Shown here: positions 56,834-64,000 of the stretch, piece by piece | Position numbering within the stretch: position 1 is the first letter of the stretch | Layout of the letters: every line of letters begins with the position of its first letter | From: Salinicola salarius | GTDB taxonomy: Bacteria > Pseudomonadota > Gammaproteobacteria > Pseudomonadales > Halomonadaceae | Length of the DNA: 64,000 nucleotides | NCBI RefSeq assembly: GCF_003206135.1 | Contig: NZ_PZJT01000014.1 | Coordinates: 1 to 64,000, forward strand | Direction: 5' to 3' | Position numbers and translations under genes: made by a program | Notes under the pieces: generated by a model | Databases searched by the model: none | Told to the model about the DNA's origin: nothing | The model's input: the letters and a program-made list of their open reading frames with translations, nothing else

Positions 56834-58921
56834 TCACGCCACGCTCGGTTTCGCCAGCACCCGCCGGTAGAAGCCGAAACACACGGCAACGAACACGATC
56901 AGCCCCAACCACCGGGCGGTGTCGGCGAAGCCGTCGCCGACCAGCGCCAACGGTGCCGGTGCTCCACTCAACCCAATGATACCGGCCATCAGCACGCCTA
57001 CCAGGCTCTCGCCGACGATCATTCCGGAGGCGAGCAACACGCCGCGCTGGCGAGGCCGCGTCGAGGCGTGCTCGATGTCTTCGCCGCGTGCCAGTGCACG
57101 GGCGCGCAGACGGCGATCTATCACCCAAGCGAGTACGGCACCGATCACCAGCGGCATGTTGACGCTCGGCGGCAGATAGATGCCGATGCCTACGGCCAGT
57201 ACCGGCAATCGCGCTATCCCGCCACGCTTGCGCAGAAACTCGTCGACGGCGATCAGCACGACACCGATGGCCAGACCGATGAGGATCATCGTCCACTCCA
57301 GATCGTGGGAGAACACCCCGCGCACGATGGCGGTCATCAGCGATGCCTGCGGCGCTGCCAGCGCCTGGGACGGATCCATGCCTTCCCGAGGCATCGCCCC
57401 CACGAATCCATAGGCGTTATAGAGCAGCGACAGCACTGGCGGAATCACCGCCGCGCCCACCAGGCAGCCGATGATCAGTGCCGCCTGCTGCCGCCAGGGG
57501 GTGGCACCGACCAGATATCCCGTCTTGAGATCCTGCAGGTTGTCGTTGGAGATTGCGGCCACGGCAAGAATGACGGAGGTCACGAACAGCGCCAGCGCGG
57601 TAGGCAGCATTCGCGCGACCTCGGGATCCAGCGCATCGAAGGCGTCGCTGACAGCGGTAAAGCCGAGCAGCAACAGCGATACCAGAATCACCGCCACGAT
57701 ACCGATCCCTGAAATCGGACTGCTCGAAGAGCCCACCAGACCCGCCATGTAACCGCAGGCTGCCGCGATCAGAAAGCCGAACATGCCGGCGAACAGCACG
57801 CTGCCCAGCGTCAGCGTCCAGAACGAACCGCCGGCCAATTCCGGTGCCGCGTCATGCAGAAAGATCGCGAATACCGCGGTCAGCAGCAGTAATAGCACGC
57901 CGGTGAGTGACATGATGATCGCCGCCGGCAGGTCACGTTCGGTGCGCGGCTGTTCGCTGAAGGCACCATGATCCCCTCGCATCGCCCCGAACGAAGTACG
58001 AATGCCGATCACCATTGGCTTGAACAGCGTTGCCAGGGTCCATACCGCCGCGATGCCGATGGTGCCGGCGCCGATGAAACGCACCTTGTCCGACCATAGC
58101 GCCATACCGGCACCGGCCAACGACTGACCGGCTTCCGGCGGGGTGACGCTGGTCAGCCAGGGCACCGCGACACCCCAGGCGATCAGCGTACCGATCAGTA
58201 TCGCCACGCCACCCACGATACCGACCAGATAGCCTGCACCGACCAGCGCCAGCGAAAATCCGGTAGAGAGCTGAAATGCCGCACGTCCGGCCGAGAACCA
58301 GACGCTGACGCTGTCCGCCAATATCCGCAATCCGCCACTGGCGATCGAAAACACTGCCGCAACGATGCCGCCCAGCAGGATTTCTCGAGCTCCCGGCCCC
58401 TCATCGTCCGCGACGTCGTGGTGATCGCCATCTTCCGCGCTACGCTCCACCTTCCGATGCCGCGAATCGCGGCTACCGACTTCGAGAATCTCGGCGGCGG
58501 CGATGCCTTCGGGATAGGGAAGATCACTCTGCACCACCATCACCCGGCGCAGCGGAATCGTGTAGAGCACCCCGAGTATGCCGCCAATGGCGCAGATCGC
58601 CGTGGTCTGCCAGAACGGAAACCCCTGCCAGTAGCCGATCATCAGCAGCCCCGGCAATACGAAGATGATCGCCGACAGCGTTCCCGCCGCGGAAGCCTGG
58701 GTCTGGACCATGTTGTTCTCGAGCTTGTTGGCACCGGCCACACGCCGCAACACCGCCATCGAGATCACCGCAGCAGGAATCGCCGAGGCAAATGTCAGCC
58801 CGACCTTGAGGCCGAGGTAGACGTTCGATGCAGTGAACAGCAGCGTAATGATGGCACCGAGGATGATGCCTCGCAGCGTCAACTCGGGAAGGCGAGCTTC
58901 ATCTGGAATGCGTTGTGGCAT
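56834..58921 (-). CDS. OPT-family oligopeptide transporter
   Basis: This 695-aa integral membrane protein has about 15-16 hydrophobic segments. The N-terminal PELTLRGIILGAIITLLFTASNVYLGLKVGLTFASAIPAAVISM is the OPT (TIGR00728/733) hallmark. Other matches are NNMVQTQASAAGTLSA, DLPYPEGIAAAEIL and NDNLQDLKTGYLVGATPWRQQ. A cytoplasmic His/Asp-rich loop (about 165-195, EDGDHHDVADDEG) may bind metal. Substrate: small peptides or metal chelates; uncertain. Start MPQRIPDEARLPELTL fits the family; a further 13-codon extension is unlikely. Confidence 0.9.
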   Translation of the reverse strand: MPQRIPDEARLPELTLRGIILGAIITLLFTASNVYLGLKVGLTFASAIPAAVISMAVLRRVAGANKLENNMVQTQASAAGTLSAIIFVLPGLLMIGYWQGFPFWQTTAICAIGGILGVLYTIPLRRVMVVQSDLPYPEGIAAAEILEVGSRDSRHRKVERSAEDGDHHDVADDEGPGAREILLGGIVAAVFSIASGGLRILADSVSVWFSAGRAAFQLSTGFSLALVGAGYLVGIVGGVAILIGTLIAWGVAVPWLTSVTPPEAGQSLAGAGMALWSDKVRFIGAGTIGIAAVWTLATLFKPMVIGIRTSFGAMRGDHGAFSEQPRTERDLPAAIIMSLTGVLLLLLTAVFAIFLHDAAPELAGGSFWTLTLGSVLFAGMFGFLIAAACGYMAGLVGSSSSPISGIGIVAVILVSLLLLGFTAVSDAFDALDPEVARMLPTALALFVTSVILAVAAISNDNLQDLKTGYLVGATPWRQQAALIIGCLVGAAVIPPVLSLLYNAYGFVGAMPREGMDPSQALAAPQASLMTAIVRGVFSHDLEWTMILIGLAIGVVLIAVDEFLRKRGGIARLPVLAVGIGIYLPPSVNMPLVIGAVLAWVIDRRLRARALARGEDIEHASTRPRQRGVLLASGMIVGESLVGVLMAGIIGLSGAPAPLALVGDGFADTARWLGLIVFVAVCFGFYRRVLAKPSVA

Positions 58922-59157
58922 GACGACACTCTTGGTATAGGGAACGGCGTGAAACAGCACGCCTGTCGCGGCGGGATGACATCACGGCATGGAACCGTCG
59001 CGATATGGAATGGAGGACACAGGCAAATCGTTAGATGACTATCGATAGCGATCGGTATTCTAGGGTCCCCCGGGGCTGGCGTCGAGGCCGACCAACCACG
59101 AAGCCCGGAAGAGCTTCCTGCGAATCCGGGGCGCCGTCGGCCCCCGACAAAAACGGA
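58922..59157. other. Non-coding gap between the OPT gene and ssb
   Basis: No supported gene. This is the promoter-proximal side of the OPT gene and contains a weak dyad CTATCGATAGCGATCGG (59040-59056). The ssb terminator begins at its end. Confidence 0.4.
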
Positions 59158-59180
59158 AACGCCCCGCTTGGCGGGGCGTT
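59158..59180 (-). terminator. Terminator of ssb
   Basis: A 10-bp stem AACGCCCCGC/GCGGGGCGTT with a 3-nt loop is followed on the minus strand by TCCGTTTTTG. It lies 44 bp past the ssb stop. Confidence 0.85.
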
Positions 59181-59224
59181 GATGACGGCCGGCAATCGTC
59201 CGTCGCATCTGGCTGGAACGTCCG

Positions 59225-59818
59225 TCAGAACGGGATTTCGTCGTCGAAATCGTCGAAGCTGCCCGGATTGGGGGCGCCGTAGTTGGGGTTCTGGTTGGGT
59301 TGTGGCGCTGGCTGCCCCTGCTGCGGTGGACGCTGTTGCGGCTGTCCTGACTGCGGCGGACGCTGCTGTGGCTGCGGGTTGCCGCCATAGTTGCCCTGCT
59401 GCGGCTGCTGATCGTAGCCGCCCTGCGGCGCGCCGCCATACTGCCCTTGCGGCGCATAATCACCGCCGCCCTGCCCACCGGCGCGGGAATCGAGCATCTG
59501 CATGTCGTTACCGACGATTTCGGTCGAGTAGCGATCCTGACCGTCCTGCCCCTGCCATTTACGGGTTTGCAGGCGGCCTTCGATATAGATACGCGACCCT
59601 TTCTTCACGTACTGCTGAGCGATCTCCGCCAGCTTGTTGAACAGCACCACGGTGTGCCATTCCGTGCGCTCCTGGCGCTGGCCGCTCTGACGGTCGGTCC
59701 AGCTATCGGTCGTGGCGATGCGCAGGTTGCACACCGGATTCCCCGAAGGCAGAAAGCGGACTTCCGGATCCTGTCCCAGGTTGCCGATCAGGATGACTTT
59801 GTTTACACCTCTGGCCAT
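59225..59818 (-). CDS. ssb: Single-stranded DNA-binding protein
   Basis: This 197-aa protein has an OB-fold domain (1-110) starting [27 protein letters not shown] with [31 protein letters not shown] Gln/Gly/Pro-rich disordered linker (115-185) with repeats of PQQ and RPPQ follows, and the acidic tip [10 protein letters not shown] recruits partner proteins. It binds single-stranded DNA as a tetramer in replication, recombination and repair. It lies 34 bp after the yajR-like gene, with uvrA divergent from yajR, the usual order in pseudomonads. Confidence 0.97.
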   Translation of the reverse strand: MARGVNKVILIGNLGQDPEVRFLPSGNPVCNLRIATTDSWTDRQSGQRQERTEWHTVVLFNKLAEIAQQYVKKGSRIYIEGRLQTRKWQGQDGQDRYSTEIVGNDMQMLDSRAGGQGGGDYAPQGQYGGAPQGGYDQQPQQGNYGGNPQPQQRPPQSGQPQQRPPQQGQPAPQPNQNPNYGAPNPGSFDDFDDEIPF

Positions 59819-59852
59819 CGTTGTCTCCTCGCATTCCTGCGTTGCGACGCCT

Positions 59853-61235
59853 TCAGGCGTCGGTTCGTTGCCATTGTTTACCTGCGATACTGGCCAGCAT
59901 CTCGACATCCAGACGCTGGCGGTCGACCTTGAGATAGGCGACCTGCTCTTCGGGTACGACCATGACGTCCTCGACACCGGTCACCGAGGCAAAGCGGTCG
60001 AGTAGTGTATCGAGCATGTCCATGGATTGCTTGTCGAGTGCGATGATCTCGCTCGAAAGGTGACGTGGCGCCGGCATTTTCCAGACCACGGCCAGCCAGA
60101 TCGCCCCCACGACAGCCGCTCCCAGAAACACGCTCTGAACGCCAAAGCCCTGCGATAGCGCCCCGCCCAGCGTGCCGCCGAGAAAAGCCCCCAGAAACTG
60201 GCTGGTCGAGTAGACGCCCATGGCCGTCCCCTTGGCACCTGCCGGCGCCAATTTGCTGATCATCGACGGCAGCGTCGCCTCCAATAGATTGAAGACGACG
60301 AAAAAGCCCCAAAGTAGGGCAAGTAACGAGACCCGGTCGCTTGCCAGTTCACCGAAGCCTAGCAGGATCAACGTCATCGCCGCGACGGCACCGATGAAAA
60401 TGGGCTTCATCTTGCGATACTTCTCGGCCACGATGACCAGCGGAATCATGCCGACGAAGGCCAGCGCCATCACCGGCAGGTAGACCCAGCCATGATCCGC
60501 CGGCGCGAATCCCAATGCCTCGAGTCGGAACGGCAGCGCCGTGAAGCAGGCAGTCAGAATCAGATGCAGCGCGAAAATCGAGAAATCCAGTCGTAACAGA
60601 TCGCCCTGGGCGAGCGTCGCACGCAGCTGACGCCGGTCGATCCCGACATCGCGGTGCGGCATGCGCCTCGGCGCTTTCGGCACCAGTTTCCACAGGACCA
60701 GCAGTCCGCAGGCGGCCAGCGCGGCGGTGAACCAGAACACGCCGGCGAGCCCACCGATATCCGCGACCAGCGGGCCTGCCACCATGGCAACGGCGAATGC
60801 CACGCCGATGGATAGACCGATGGTCGCCATCGCCGCAGTGCGGATCTCTTCACGGGTCTGATCGGCCAGCAGCGCCATGATTGCCCCGGCAACGGCGCCG
60901 CTGCCCTGCAGGCAGCGGCCGATGATGATTCCGGTGATGGAGGTAGCGTCGGCGGCGACCACGCTACCGATGATGAAAAGCACGAGGCCGCCGCCGATGA
61001 CGGCTTTACGGCCGATACGATCGGACAGCAGCCCGAAGGGAATTTGCAGGATGGCCTGGGTCAGGCCGTAGCCGCCCAGCGCCATGCCGACCAGCAGAGG
61101 AGTGGCACCATCGAGATGATCGGCATACAGCGCCAGAACCGGCAGGACCATGAACAGGCCCAGCATGCGCGAAGCATAGAGGCTTGCCAGCCCGACGATG
61201 GCACGTCGTTCGGTGACGAGAAAACGAGAATTCAT
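59853..61235 (-). CDS. yajR: MFS transporter, YajR-like, with C-terminal cytoplasmic domain
   Basis: This 460-aa protein has 12 predicted segments, with motif [18 protein letters not shown] between TM2 and TM3. An extra cytoplasmic domain (about 400-460, [36 protein letters not shown]) matches the ferredoxin-like YAM domain of E. coli YajR. The substrate is unknown and drug export is possible. It lies between uvrA (divergent) and ssb (same strand), a conserved neighbourhood. Confidence 0.88.
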   Translation of the reverse strand: MNSRFLVTERRAIVGLASLYASRMLGLFMVLPVLALYADHLDGATPLLVGMALGGYGLTQAILQIPFGLLSDRIGRKAVIGGGLVLFIIGSVVAADATSITGIIIGRCLQGSGAVAGAIMALLADQTREEIRTAAMATIGLSIGVAFAVAMVAGPLVADIGGLAGVFWFTAALAACGLLVLWKLVPKAPRRMPHRDVGIDRRQLRATLAQGDLLRLDFSIFALHLILTACFTALPFRLEALGFAPADHGWVYLPVMALAFVGMIPLVIVAEKYRKMKPIFIGAVAAMTLILLGFGELASDRVSLLALLWGFFVVFNLLEATLPSMISKLAPAGAKGTAMGVYSTSQFLGAFLGGTLGGALSQGFGVQSVFLGAAVVGAIWLAVVWKMPAPRHLSSEIIALDKQSMDMLDTLLDRFASVTGVEDVMVVPEEQVAYLKVDRQRLDVEMLASIAGKQWQRTDA

Positions 61236-61335
61236 GGGGGGTCACAACGTTGGGTGAACTCGGCCAGGGCCGAGGATGGTTCGGAATGAGCGACACATTT
61301 TACCGCTCGCCTTCCGCCAGTGAAAGCAGCCGGCT

Positions 61336-61365
61336 TTGCCGGTCATTTGATCCGCGACCTATAAT
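61336..61365 (+). promoter_or_regulatory. Sigma-70 promoter of uvrA
   Basis: TTGCCG, 18 nt, TATAAT, ending 32 bp upstream of the uvrA start. No LexA box (CTGT-N8-ACAG) is seen in the 162 bp between yajR and uvrA. Confidence 0.7.
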
Positions 61366-61397
61366 GGTCGTTTCCCGCGTCGCAGCACGAGGTAGTC

Positions 61398-64000
<2,603 letters not shown>

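Overview
The window is about 62-65% GC, densely coded, and carries gene orders typical of Gammaproteobacteria. These include ribF-ileS-lspA-fkpB-ispH, bamD diverging from rluD-pgeF-clpB, rplU-rpmA-obgE-proB next to ispB, fabA-fabB, and ilvI-ilvH/ilvC-pssA. The protein sequences and layout fit a halophilic member of the Halomonadaceae (Halomonas/Salinicola/Kushneria type). I infer this from family resemblance only. The carotenoid cluster suggests a yellow-pigmented strain.

Layout. 1-7.6 kb holds branched-chain amino acid synthesis (ilvI-ilvH, ilvC, with the regulator gene ilvY divergent from ilvC), pssA and a sugar-porter MFS gene. 7.6-16.4 kb holds clpB with a clear heat-shock promoter, pgeF, rluD, bamD, nadE and thiO. 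16.4-20.8 kb is a type IV pilus minor-pilin block that is visibly poorer in GC. It includes a PilX-like protein joined to a long beta-repeat domain, and no pilY1. 20.8-33.9 kb is housekeeping: ispH, fkpB, lspA, ileS, ribF, murJ, rpsT, proB, obgE, rpmA, rplU and ispB, then a tRNA-Pro(CGG). 34.3-42.4 kb carries a small secreted protein and a complete zeaxanthin-glucoside cluster (crtE-idi-crtX-crtY-crtI-crtB, with crtZ convergent). 42.4-45.8 kb has a small membrane protein and rapA.

45.9-52 kb is a probable light-response locus. It holds yfcH, a CbiX-like chelatase, a MerR/LitR-like regulator that has lost the usual cobalamin-binding residues, the photolyase gene phrB and a GGDEF-EAL protein. 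Two related palindromic operator candidates lie at 46.8 and 47.3 kb, and a strongly structured leader precedes the regulator gene. 52-59 kb has fabA-fabB, plsC, an SDR-type reductase, an SMP-30-like lactonase and an OPT transporter. 59-64 kb has ssb, a YajR-like MFS gene and the start of uvrA, which runs off the window.

Points of most interest: (1) IleRS has lost all four cysteines of its C-terminal zinc site while keeping their exact spacing. (2) The ribF-ileS spacer is a tandem array that looks like copies of the ileS start site with ATG changed to CTG or TTG. (3) Short tandem arrays recur at gene ends and starts across the first 26 kb. (4) The LitR-like locus has matched operators, a multi-hairpin leader and a start-overlapping short ORF. 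No insertion sequence, prophage, CRISPR array or rRNA was seen.
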